A stretch of 64,000 nucleotides of DNA from Halichondria panicea (Eukaryota > Porifera > Demospongiae > Suberitida > Halichondriidae), in NCBI RefSeq assembly GCF_963675165.1, contig NC_087384.1, positions 3,184,501 through 3,248,500 of the forward strand. Reading direction: 5' to 3'. The notes beneath the pieces were generated by a model that did not search any database, was not told where the DNA came from, and worked only from the letters and a program-made list of their open reading frames with translations. Each line of letters starts with the position of its first letter. Positions within the stretch are counted from its first letter, which is position 1. Below are positions 1 to 10,079 of this stretch, in pieces. Made by a program: the position numbers and the translations under genes.

Positions 1-3
1 CAT

Positions 4-192
4 CTTGGTAGATTTTGCTGAGTTAGCTAGTTAAACCTGAGGGGAAGATCCCTATTTAAATTGCTACTCAATCGTGGTGATGTAATATTAAGATCTCAGA
101 TCTATCTCCCTTTCTTGTCAGATCAGAGAAAAGTCTGGACAAAGCTTTAAATTCCTACAGTCGATCAGCAGTTGGTACCTTTGGATAGAAGT
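4..192. promoter_or_regulatory. Putative bidirectional promoter, copy A
   Basis: Short gap between the start codon of copy A (ATG at 193) and a reverse-strand ATG that would lie at bases 3-1. The same arrangement is complete at 34271-34465, where the reverse-strand ATG opens a signal-peptide exon. Bases 1-170 are closely similar to the DNA upstream of copy C, including the stretch reading gattttgctgagttagct. No core promoter motif could be assigned with confidence. Confidence 0.35.
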
Positions 193-3168
193 ATGGCTTA
201 TCGAGACAGTTTACCGACTCAGTATTCCCTGGCCGCTCAGGAACGCTCGATTTATGATAATATGAGCATTAGAGAACTTATCATTGCTAACAACACACCA
301 TATCCCCAAGAGAGTGGCAGCTCTGTGCCCATGTATATTAATCCCACAAGTTCTCACCATCCTACTCAAGTAAGCTCGAGTGATGCCACTGTTATTGAGA
401 GCCCACAAATTGCATTTGGTAGCGCAACACATTCTGTCTGGTATCAGAATATGACTGTCTACAACAACGAGGCAAATAGATATGACGAGTATAACATGCA
501 TTATGACATCGGACGGCCGCCAGGTTATGCCATACTCTTGGGCAATGATCGCGAATACCCAGCAGATCCTGAATTGTTACCGGTCATGAAAGATCTCAGA
601 CTTATGAATGACGTATTACATAGCTGTGGGTGGAAGGTTAGCCCGATTGCCGGCCACCCTGATATGACCTCAAAACAGTTTGATGCTATGTTCAATCCAA
701 TCCTTTCTTCTGATTTTAATCAGTACTCTTGCTTCATGTTCTACTACACCGGCCATGGGAATTCCAAAGGCTTGCTACTGAGTGATGGCTGCTGTAAGCC
801 GTATGTCGACATTGTACAGAGAGTCTCCTCGATTTATTCTCTAGTAGGAAAACCGAAGATTTTCATCTTTGACAGCTGCCGCTCTGGAAAAGAAAAATCT
901 CATCATTGGAATTTCTTTAAGGGAATCCTCAGAGCTCATGTCGAAAATGTATCTGTAAACTATCCACCTTCCGACACACTCATTTGCTACTCAGCCAATG
1001 AAGGCATGCAAGGTTACTCCCATGATAATTATGGAAGCTGTTACACTTTTCACCTGGCGGCTAAGCTAAGGCAGTTCTGGAATACACTCACTTTCACTGA
1101 GATTGTCACGCTCGTGCATGGCTGGACTGTTCAACTAGCTCAACAGTGGGGGAAAGGCCAACAGCCTGTGGTGTACAATGCTCTCAACCGCCTACTGATG
1201 TTTGGTGGTAAGTGTGTTGTTTTGTCTTATGGACATGGCATGTCAATATTTCTTAATGTACCCAGGATGTGACGTGTCTCAGTACTCACAGAAAATGTTC
1301 CATGGTAAGTTTTTATAGGGCGTAGATGTACATAATAGGTACCGTATAGCGGGAAGTTTTTGCGGGTGCCGTTTGGCTCCAGAGCCCTCAGCAGAAATGT
1401 TTAATATTCGTGTTGTATTGTCAGGAAACCACATCCACCAATAGCTTTGCATGTGAACCGGTGCGTGGGAGTTTATCTCACTTTCACGATAACTGCTCTG
1501 CCCTCAAAAAACGTGAAATTTTGCACCTCACGAAAATTTCCCGCTATATGCAGGAATATATAACACACACTAAAATATTGGCCGTTACAGAGAGGTGTCT
1601 AATTATGCATCATCCACATGTATGCTTCGAGTTAATTCATCTTCTAGCGAAACTTGGACTGAACTGAATGCTTCTCTAGGTCTTGAAAATACTGCAGAGG
1701 CAAGCAGATCTTCACACCTACATGTATTTCACAATAATGTTCTGCTTGTCCAAAATGTGGCTGACGGTTAGGGAGTTAGTTAATTTCTATTGAAAAAGCT
1801 GATTAGAGCAGAAAGCTGGTCGTTATACGGAATAGCAAGGTGGTTCTTCCGTTTGTCAAGCATAGTTTTTACGGTATGGCTGAAATCGGAACCTTAGCTT
1901 TTTTGCCGTATTGGTCATTATTTAGGGGTGGGGTCGGCCGTTAAATGGGGTTCCACTGTATGTATGTGTGCGTGCATTCTATAACTGCATGCTCAACAGT
2001 AACATAATTAGGCATCTAGCTGACATTGGGTAAAGCTTGAGTTGTGGAGGCAGTTGCAGTTTCTTCTAGAGAGTTTGCTACTTCTAAAGAGCCATTGTCG
2101 TATCTATCCATTCAAGATGTTTTTATCATGTCACTTGTTGATTATTGTTTCCACTGGGATGCTACGTACCAATTAAACCACACTCTAGAGCTCATCCTGT
2201 ACTAGCTATAGCAAAACCTACAACACTTTATAATTTTGTTCACTAGTGTGTCTGCATATCTATAGATTCAGTACCAACAATTCATTTTGCCTTTATGTTC
2301 ACTATAATCTTTATACATTCAGTACCCAACAACCCGTCGACTCAGAGGTCAAGTTTCTCATATATTGTTAAGGGAAATGGACCGAATTCTCTCGAAAGTG
2401 ATGGTAAAATTTGATACCGTAACTCTTTCCATGATAATGTATGACGTTTTGCTCTGAAGTACATACATGTACTTTTAGAAGCATCTTTAGTTTGTGGTTT
2501 GTTTCTATATAGTGGCCACAGATGCTATCCGGACAGATCGACTCCTTAGTGCCCAGTTCAAAACCAAGCAAGATGTCACCAACAACCTTCCGAGACTCGG
2601 CCAAGGTGTGAGTGTGTTCGTCTGCTATGCTCCAGACCCAGAATCCCCATACTATGATCCCAAAGAACGAAAAGATGAAATTGTCCGCAACCAGACTCAG
2701 ATAACTCACTTGATTTGTGACTTGGAGCGTATTGGTTTCTCAGTCATCTCTGATCTCCATCTTGGCAACTCCCAACCTAGGAACTGGCTTCAGTGGTACG
2801 TGTCTCGCATAGAGCTATGTGACTACCTCATCATGGTCTGTTCACCTGCGTTCAAAGAGCTGTTCTCTTGTGACAAGCAAAAGTTTCCAATTGCAGATGA
2901 GCGTGCCTCTTGGTTTCTTACTTACCGTAATGCCATGTATGCGGAGATTTCTGAGGAGGTGAAGGATTCACCCTCTGGCAGTAAATTTGTACCTGTGATC
3001 ATTGATGACTCGTTCCCACCACAAGACTGTGTACCTACTCTACTGCTGACAGCCACTAAGTATCAGCTCAACCAGAAAGTTCCTCGAGAGTTCAAGTATG
3101 ACAACATGTATGGAGGCTTCGAGCAGCTCGTTTGTCGAATGGCTGGTATTGACAGGGGTAAGTGCTAA
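193..3168 (+). CDS. Caspase-like/SEFIR protein, copy A (lacks Death domain)
   Basis: Three-exon model: 193-1207, 1266-1304 and 2513-3168, phases compatible, 569 residues. The ATG at 193 is conserved in copies B and C. Residues 1-105 are Ser/Pro/Gln-rich. A C14-type caspase-like domain follows (about 108-335), with catalytic His188 in YYTGHG and Cys229 in DSCRSG. The p10-like half ends near QQPVVYNALNRLL. Exon 3 encodes a SEFIR domain (box 1 VSVFVCYA, later SRIELCDYLIMVCSP). DSCRSG resembles metacaspase and paracaspase sites more than the QACRG of apoptotic caspases, and no SxR-type aspartate pocket is visible, so cleavage after Asp is doubtful. Homology to copy C stops at GGTATTGACAG. The last residues, GKC, then stop, read through a possible donor at 3158. 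No Pro-rich or Death exon was found before the next gene; transposons occupy that position. Confidence 0.75.
1340..1558. mobile_element. MITE, CCGTATAGCGGG family, intron 2 of copy A
   Basis: Inverted ends: ACCGTATAGCGGGAA at the left and TTTCCCGCTATA at the right. There is no coding capacity. Relatives lie at 27719-27910 (copy B, same intron), 41863-42072, 52203-52440 and about 59050-59283. A shortened remnant near 35613 in copy C shows that the insertion predates the gene duplications. Confidence 0.65.
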
Positions 3169-3169
3169 G

Positions 3170-4052
3170 CATGGACTCTGGACTGGACTGGACTGTGGAC
3201 TGGACTGTGCATGTGGCCGGGCAATGCTAGCGCTTTTATAGCTAGCTAGCCGGCTTTAGCCATATTGCTTGCTGTACGTTACAAATCCTGAAGGTGCCAG
3301 ACAAATTAACAAGCAGTAAGCAAGCCTACCATTTCACCCTCAGTGTCCCTATTAAATATCAGTGTCCCTATATGCTACTCTGCCATAATTACTCTACCCC
3401 TAAAATGCACACATTGATACTAAACATTAAGAACAAAAATTCACAGGAGTAACTGTGCTGCTGCTGAGTTTTAACATTTTTAACGCCAGGTGGAACAAAC
3501 TTGCCAGGATGACAAACTGCTGTGATGGAGGATATAGATCTAATTATAGTGGTAGTGTGCTGTTGGCTCTAGACCTTTATTTAGGTTTGCTCGAGTGTCT
3601 GTAAGGCCTTCTTTCAAATCGTACTATTGCCAGTGTATAGAGGCAATGGTATAGGAGTTCCTCTTGCAGCCTTGACACACTGTACTAAGAATGAATTGCA
3701 GGTGTTACAGGCTGGTATACGGTACTGGTGGTGCTCCTTGCGTACTCTCGGTGCGGTGCTAGTAGTGGTGTGTACGTGTGCTCGTAGAAGATTCTGTGTG
3801 GTGAAAACTGCCCAGGAGCAAAATTATGAATAGGCCTAGAAGCTAAGATGGCTCAAACTATTTGAGGGGTATGGCAGAGTAGCGTATAAGACATTGCCAG
3901 GGGATATTAGGGACACTGAGGGTGAAATGGTAGGCTTGCTTACTGCTTGTTGATTTATCTGGCAGCTTACAGTACAGCAAGCAATGGCTAGCTACATTGC
4001 CCACATGCACAGTCTCTAGTCTAGTCCAGTCCAGTCCAGTCCAGAGTCCATG
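3170..4052. mobile_element. Long-TIR transposon at the truncated end of copy A
   Basis: The ends are inverted copies: CATGGACTCTGGACTGGACT at the left, matched by AGTCCAGAGTCCATG at the right. Similarity between the arms extends inward some 250 bases, including a shared block around the sequence ccatttcaccctcagtgtcc. No transposase was seen. It starts 12 bases after the last recognisable base of copy A exon 3. A clean target duplication is not evident, but GTATTGACAGGG occurs at 3146-3157 and again at 4069-4080. Confidence 0.6.
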
Positions 4053-4742
4053 TTTTGCACTATACCCAGTATTGACAGGGATGCCAAAGGTATACATAAT
4101 CGAATAAAAAACAAACATTTGCAATGTGTAACATTGCTAGGATTGCCAGAAAAAGCGAAGAAACAAGAAATTCGGCGAGTGAATAACTCCAATCGGTTGC
4201 AATGTCATTCACATGTACCGTACCCTCGCGAAAATAAGCCCATCTTGAATAAACGCCCATCCCCTCTTTTGCTTCGAAGTTCTTGCACGAGAGTATTTTC
4301 ACTCGATATAAGCCCACCCAGAATAAAGAGTTGAGCATGCGCAGTAGCTGAATGCCACATGTTTACTATTAATTATGCCTCGAGGCGTAGCCCCATGAGG
4401 GATACGGTAAAGCCATAGATTGGAAACGCATTACGTCATACGGCTCAATCCTACCTACTAACCTTGACCTCGATTACAGGCCCTTCATTGCGGCGTAAAT
4501 TTGAGGCCACATTGATATTTGAGTGTGCGACAAGCTTAAGCTCAGGCTGTTGAGTACCTCAAGAAGCTCATACTGTGGACACAGTGTAGTTAAAGCATAG
4601 ATTGAACTCTTCAATATGGTTAAAGGATAAAGGCTTCATGATGGCATCCATATCAGCAAAAAAGCTAGATCTATTTTATTCACGACAAAAACGTGTTTAT
4701 ATCTTACTGAACTCGAGCCTTGACACTAATCATAAGTGTATA
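4053..4742. other. Gene-free stretch
   Basis: Mixed repeat DNA with no supported gene. It includes a block at 4374-4425 starting with a short module (cctcgaggcgtagcc) that recurs at about 18497. There is also an A-rich segment with a reading frame of 94 codons that resembles nothing recognised. Confidence 0.4.
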
Positions 4743-5031
4743 CAGTAGAACCTCGATTATCCGGACACCTTGGTTCCAGAAGCAGGCCGGATACGTGAAT
4801 ATGCCGGATAATCGAATAGATAAACCACGCCTTGATCCACCTACTTTATTGATAAACAGCAGTGCCACATGGTTGTCTGCGCATGCGCAGAAGATAAGCA
4901 GGCATGTCTCCATGGTAACAGCTGCAACGCGCATGCACATATTAGGGACATGCCCATTTTCTGATCTGAAACTGCTAAGCCGGATAATCGAGGTTCCGGA
5001 TAATGAGGGCCGGATAATCGAGGTTCTACTG
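4743..5031. mobile_element. pogo/Tigger-like MITE
   Basis: Terminal repeats CAGTAGAACCTCGATTATCC and their inverse, flanked by TA on both sides (4741-4742 and 5032-5033). Both the ends and the TA duplication match the pogo/Tigger group of Tc1-mariner elements. The interior is non-coding. Confidence 0.7.
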
Positions 5032-5278
5032 TACTGTACTCTAAGAATTATAATATTAATTTAAAAGTGGTTGCAGAGAAGATTAAAAACAAAAATAAAC
5101 ACGTACATATGTGTATACTTAATATGAGGTGAGGTTACTACGTGTCTTATGGATGACATTGTTGAATTCATGTCTTCCTAGATGCTTTTGTTTTGTTGAG
5201 AGAGAGTGGGATCTGGTTGAGGAGGACTTGCACCTTTTCTTACGAGCTTTTTGCTTCACATCCTAAAAAGACAATTAA

Positions 5279-5680
5279 TTACCGTATATCTTCTAATTTA
5301 TCGGGCAGCAAAAAATAATTATTTTGGAAATTGTCCGGGTAAATTGGAACAGATTTTTATAGAGCATGCGAAGTGTCCGGAATAATTAGAACAAGCAAGC
5401 AGCTGCATGCGAGCTAGCTAAGTTTAATAGAACAGGGTACGACTGAATAGTTGCACTAGCTATCTAAAACTAGCTAATCAAAGCTATCTAACTGCAGTAC
5501 TGTAAGTCTTACTTGCCGTCTATAGATCTATGAATGATAACTCAACTTTTCAAGGTATTGTCCGGATATTTAGAACAAATGTAATATTAAAGTGTCCGTT
5601 GTATTAGAACAACGAAAATTGCCCAAAAGAGTGTCCGGGGTAATTAGAAGTGTCCGATAAATTAGAAGATATACGGTAAT
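5279..5680. mobile_element. MITE, CCGTATATCTTCTAATTTATC family, copy 1
   Basis: About 400 bp with matching inverted ends (ACCGTATATCTTCTAATTTA and its inverse). A closely similar second copy lies at 13657-14043. The interior contains repeated GTCCG motifs beside TTAGAAC and is not coding. Confidence 0.65.
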
Positions 5681-6189
5681 CACTTTAATATAAAAGTTGT
5701 TGTAAATCACGATTGGATGAAGGGCGATCACTCCAAATTCATTTGCATACTACATTCTAGCAGAGTACTACAATAATAGAAAACAACACATCTGCAAAAG
5801 TCTATTTGAGAAATAGCTTCCACAAAATTGTCACTATAGTACAAACTTTTTTACATAAAGCAGAGTGTAACTCACTAATCCATGCAATATGAGGCTTATG
5901 CTATGTATCATACTATAGCTCTATTATGTAAGAACAAGATTCTCTCATGTAACCAATCCATAATACCTTACATTGAGCAATAGAGCTTCTGCAAACAACT
6001 CACCCTAACTTTCAAGGTTGAAAAACACTTTTTAGTGTGCAATACACCATCTAAACTTTATGGGACCACTACCATTGGAAAGCTTGTGTTTTTATGTAAC
6101 CAAACAGCTTACTTGAAAGCTGAAAGAATGATCTTAAAGTCCAAAAATATAGCTCAAAAAACAAAACAAATGACCTTTTTTACTAACAA

Positions 6190-7127
6190 TAAACTAGTGT
6201 TCAAGCTGGCGCTGTGCTAATGCCTCTCGCCATGTTTTTGCTTTCGCTCAAAAGTATTAGAGTGTTATATTAGTTTCTATAATGAATTTTAAAGTCACTG
6301 AGAAGAAAAGACTTATTTACATGCATCTATTGTTGTTATTATTTTATTGTATTATGTGGCTTACCAGGACCTCAAGAAAGAAGAAAATTGATTCTTCCAG
6401 GATCTGTAGTTCAGTGTATATAATATCTAAGACCTGTGTATGCATATTGTTATCTATATTGTTATATGGTAGTGTTTTGTGGCTTACCAGGCCCTCAAAG
6501 ACAAAGATGATTCTGCCAGGAGGATCTGGTCTGATATTATTTTCTCACACATGGGGAATGAGCGCGCATGCGCATTACATCCATAGGAATAATTAAAGGG
6601 TGTGTCCAAAGAGATCAAATGGCTACTGCTAGCTAGCTAGCTGTTTTAACAGATATTTTCTGAGTATTGTAGCTAACAAAAAGCTAGCGCTTTAGCGCAA
6701 GGCTAACTCATATGTTGAATAGAAAGTATGTGCGGACAGATGATGCTATGAAAGATTCTGAAGAGGCCTTCAATGTGAGTCAAACTAGCCATAACTCGAG
6801 AAAGAAGCTTTAGTTTGCTAATCCACGAATCAAAATCCAAGAGAACGTGGCTAGAAGCCTATAGAAGCTGTTAGTTTTCGTCGCATTACAACCGTTGAGC
6901 AGACAAAGGTTTGCTCCCATGCACTTTTTGGCTACAAAACAAGCCATTTAAGACGATCAGTATGCACTATTATTAACTGTGGACACCCCTTGTGAAACAA
7001 TTAAAGCACATTGTAAATTATTTGGATCCAATTATTTACCTCTTCTATAACACTCTAATACTTTTTGAGCGAAAGCAAAAACATGGCGAGAGGCATTAGC
7101 AAGCGCACGCTTGCAACACTCGTTTAG
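6190..7127. mobile_element. Long-TIR element, GCCTCTCGCCATG family
   Basis: The arms share about 100 bases in inverse orientation, centred on taatgcctctcgccatgttt at the left (6217 on) and its complement near 7080-7105. Separate ends of the same family lie at about 7805-7870 and 8147-8250. The second of these is followed by sequence matching the interior at 6282-6536, with an unrelated insert at about 8438-8560. No transposase was recognised. The interior also holds a dispersed repeat (6580-6925). Confidence 0.6.
6580..6925 (-). repeat. Interspersed repeat, reverse copy
   Basis: Matches the DNA at about 18540-18920 in opposite orientation, including the blocks around catatgagttagcc and ctcgagttatggctag. 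A shorter copy lies at about 9560-9700. Low-copy dispersed family, not coding. Confidence 0.55.
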
Positions 7128-8146
7128 TGAAAAAAGGAAGTTTTAGGCTAGCTAGTAAGACTATACTCCTTGCTGGACCAAGATCAGACATATAACTACT
7201 CTGTATGGATCTGTTTGCCCTTGAAGATGTATATATAATTATGCAGGGAACAAGTAGTCCTATTATTAGAAAACACAAAGTCCAAGAAAGTTATCACACA
7301 GGCTAATTTTGCAGGTTACCTTACTTTGGTTTCTGAAATGAAGTACCTGATATATAGCTAGCTGCTCTGTAGAAGTATGACCTACCATCCTTCGGGAAGT
7401 TCTGCTACATCTGACATTGACAATTAAGCAACGAATAGTGTCAGAGTCCACTTCTTCATGTTTATTCTCTTGTCATGCTTTAATTATACTCATGCATTAG
7501 TTTATAACATTGTTGTTGTCAATGAAATGTTCATTAAAATGAAAATACAATAAATTAACAAGAATTGTCATAGAGCAAAGTGTAAACCTCGATTTGAGGC
7601 CGCGGGTGGGCGTATATTTGAATAAAAACTCACCGTTCGCGATTAAACGCCCAGTCCCCTAATAAGCCTAGACTTCTCGCGGAAAAGAGTGGGCGTATTT
7701 TTGTGAGGGTACGGTACAATGTTTTTTGTAGTTTGTTTTTACGCTCTGATACATGCATTTTGGGTGATATTTTTGTGACATAGTTACGATGTTTCCTAAA
7801 TACAGTGTTTAACGAGTGTTACAAGTGTGCGCTTGCTAATGCCTCTCGCCATGTTTTTGCTTTCTCAAAAGTAAAGGAAGAGAGGGATTGGAAACACGAG
7901 TCCACGCATGTGATTTTTCCTTGGCTTAATTTAAATTGGGGGGCGGGGCATATTCCTAAACCATCCGTGTTGCCCCCCGCCAGGAAACACTTTTATTTGT
8001 TTGAGGCCTTATGCAGACCTATCTAAGGTCCCCTAAAACTTATACCCCTTGATGGTGGGTATCATGTGGAAAACACATAATCTCGATTGCTTGGGAAAGA
8101 GGTGTTTGAGATGGACTACCATAGGCTATGTACCAATAACGTTTAT

Positions 8147-8635
8147 AATGAGTGTTGCAAGCGTGCGCTTGCTAATGCCTCTCGCCATGTTATGCTTTCG
8201 CTCAAAACGTATTAGTGTTAATTTATAGTAGTTTCTATAATGTTAAAGTTAGCTTATCTATATAATCTCACTGAGAAGAAAAAACTTACTTACATGCATC
8301 TATTGCTGTTATCTATTGTATTATGTGGCTACCAGGACCTCAAGAAAGAAAAAATGATTCTTCTAGGATCTGGAGTTCAGTGTATATAATATATGAGAAG
8401 AAAAGACTTGTGTACATGCATATTGTTATCGCCCAGCCAGTGCGGCCCGAGGGCATTATGTCAATATAATTATGGCATTATGGCATATTGCACAAGGGCG
8501 CGTGCAATAACTAACTTGTTGCCCAATGACGTTAAACTCGTCTGCTGGGCAACAAATTGTTATATGGTAGTGTTTTGTGGCTTACCAGGCCCTCAAGAAA
8601 AATGTGATTCTGCCAGGAGGATCTGGATTAGTCGA
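8147..8635. mobile_element. Partial second copy of the 6190-7127 element
   Basis: Begins with the terminal motif gcttgctaatgcctctcgcc and continues with sequence matching 6282-6536, such as the repeated phrase accaggacctcaagaaag. An insert at about 8438-8560 carries GCCCAG and CTGGGC near its ends. No right terminus was found, so the copy is truncated. Confidence 0.5.
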
Positions 8636-8681
8636 GCGCCGCCGCCCTCCTTGAAGGAGGTCGGGAATCAAGCCTATCCAC

Positions 8682-8800
8682 CAGAGGAGGTACGACATCC
8701 GCGTGTCAAAGGAAATGTTTTACACACACATTCCTTAGGTCAAAATTCAATATAATGTAGAATGTGAGTGTTAAGACACGCGGATGTCGTACCTCCTCTG
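8682..8800. mobile_element. 119-bp foldback MITE with 9-bp target duplication
   Basis: Ends CAGAGGAGGTACGACATCCG and its perfect inverse, extending through GCGTGTC on both arms. It is flanked by identical 9-bp direct repeats cctatccac at 8673-8681 and 8801-8809. The first bases of the end recur in the element at 53937-54167. Confidence 0.8.
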
Positions 8801-8948
8801 CCTATCCACAGTTTTGTTCTGGCCTGTTATGCAATAGTATCATGAATATTATTCATTCTATGTGAGCCAATAGCAATGAATATCGTTTATTAAAGTGGGT
8901 GTTGGCCACGCCTCTCAGTCAATCCAACGTGTGCAAAATTCACACTAG

Positions 8949-9213
8949 TTGGGCGTAGCCCGACCGTCCCTGACGGGAGGTCGGGTTGCAAGCCTATCTG
9001 GGATTTGTTATAGTGGCGCCCTATCAGATTGAAGCATTTTTTATGTGCTTGGTTACACTTCCGTTTGCATCTAGTTGCGAAACCGCATGCAGTGTATGCT
9101 GTGGTCTACACGTCATCAAGTCGGTTAACACCCACTTGAGAATAACAATATTCATAGCAGTGTTACATAATGCAGCAGGACAAATCCCAGATAAGCTTGC
9201 AACCCGACTTGCT
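8949..9213. mobile_element. MITE, GGTCGGGTTGCAAGC family, copy 1
   Basis: Inverted ends ggtcgggttgcaagcctatc and its near complement before 9213, about 265 bp. A second copy starts at 63709 and has its interior in the opposite orientation relative to the ends. Non-coding. Confidence 0.6.
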
Positions 9214-10079
9214 GCGCTTCCTCTCCCCAAGCTTTTTATCCTAGATCTGCTAACGGTGAGCCATCCAGCTTCCCATCAGAGGAGGTACACCAATGTCAAA
9301 AGTCACAATTTAAAACACCACATGCGCTTTACCTTTGTTTTGAGTTCACCCTTGCGCCCCTGGGTTTATGCACCACCACTAGCTTCATCCTCTTTATAAT
9401 CAATCTGGCTTGTGGTTTTGAGCTTGTAAACTAATAATTAATTATTGTCTTTGCACATACTATTTATGCCAAGATTTTATGCTGTTCATATTCTATGTAT
9501 AGTTACATGACTCGGTGTGCGTGTGCGTGTGCAGAGTATTACCGTATCTGGTAACACTCTACATAAGCTGTAACTGCTCAGCGGTTGTAATGCGACAAAA
9601 ACTAACAGCTTCTATAATCTCCTAGCCACGTTTCTCTTGGATTTGATTCATCAATTTGCCAACTAAAGCTTCTTTCTCGAGTTATGGCTAGTCATGTATA
9701 TACCCCAAATTAACGCCCAGGGTTTGCACTTCAATTTATAATGAATTTGTAATAAGCAAGCAACAGCTTTATTTTTGAAAATGTCCTAGTCTGACTGAAA
9801 TATTTCTGCTTCTCTGCTAAAAACCTTCGCATTGGCACTGTATCGGACAAGCTAGTAATTATATGACTCCAACTTCTATAGGAGCGTTATGCAACAAATG
9901 AGCCCAGCCTCCTCTTTTCTCTGCACTCGAGCCCCACCCCCGCCCAGCCCAAGCTTCTCTGGCTAGCTAGCTAACTACATAGCAAGGAACAGCTTGCTAC
10001 ACTATATCGTTCCCAAAAAGACACAAAAGTCTACTGAATGGGCATTAAAACATGGCTGCAGGATAGAAACAAAGGTTAG
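9214..10079. other. Gene-free stretch upstream of the Ig-ROC-COR gene
   Basis: Contains a partial copy of the interspersed repeat (about 9560-9700) and a C-rich patch near 9930. No reading frame resembles a known protein. The promoter or 5' exons of the downstream gene may lie here but were not identified. Confidence 0.35.

Noticed and set aside
2513-3157. TIR-domain assignment for the SEFIR exon
   Set aside because: Box 1 and the IELCDYLIMVCSP helix fit SEFIR better than TIR, although the families are related. A profile search would decide.
7805-8026. 73-codon forward frame
   Set aside because: Lies across a transposon end shared with 6190 and 8147; element-derived.
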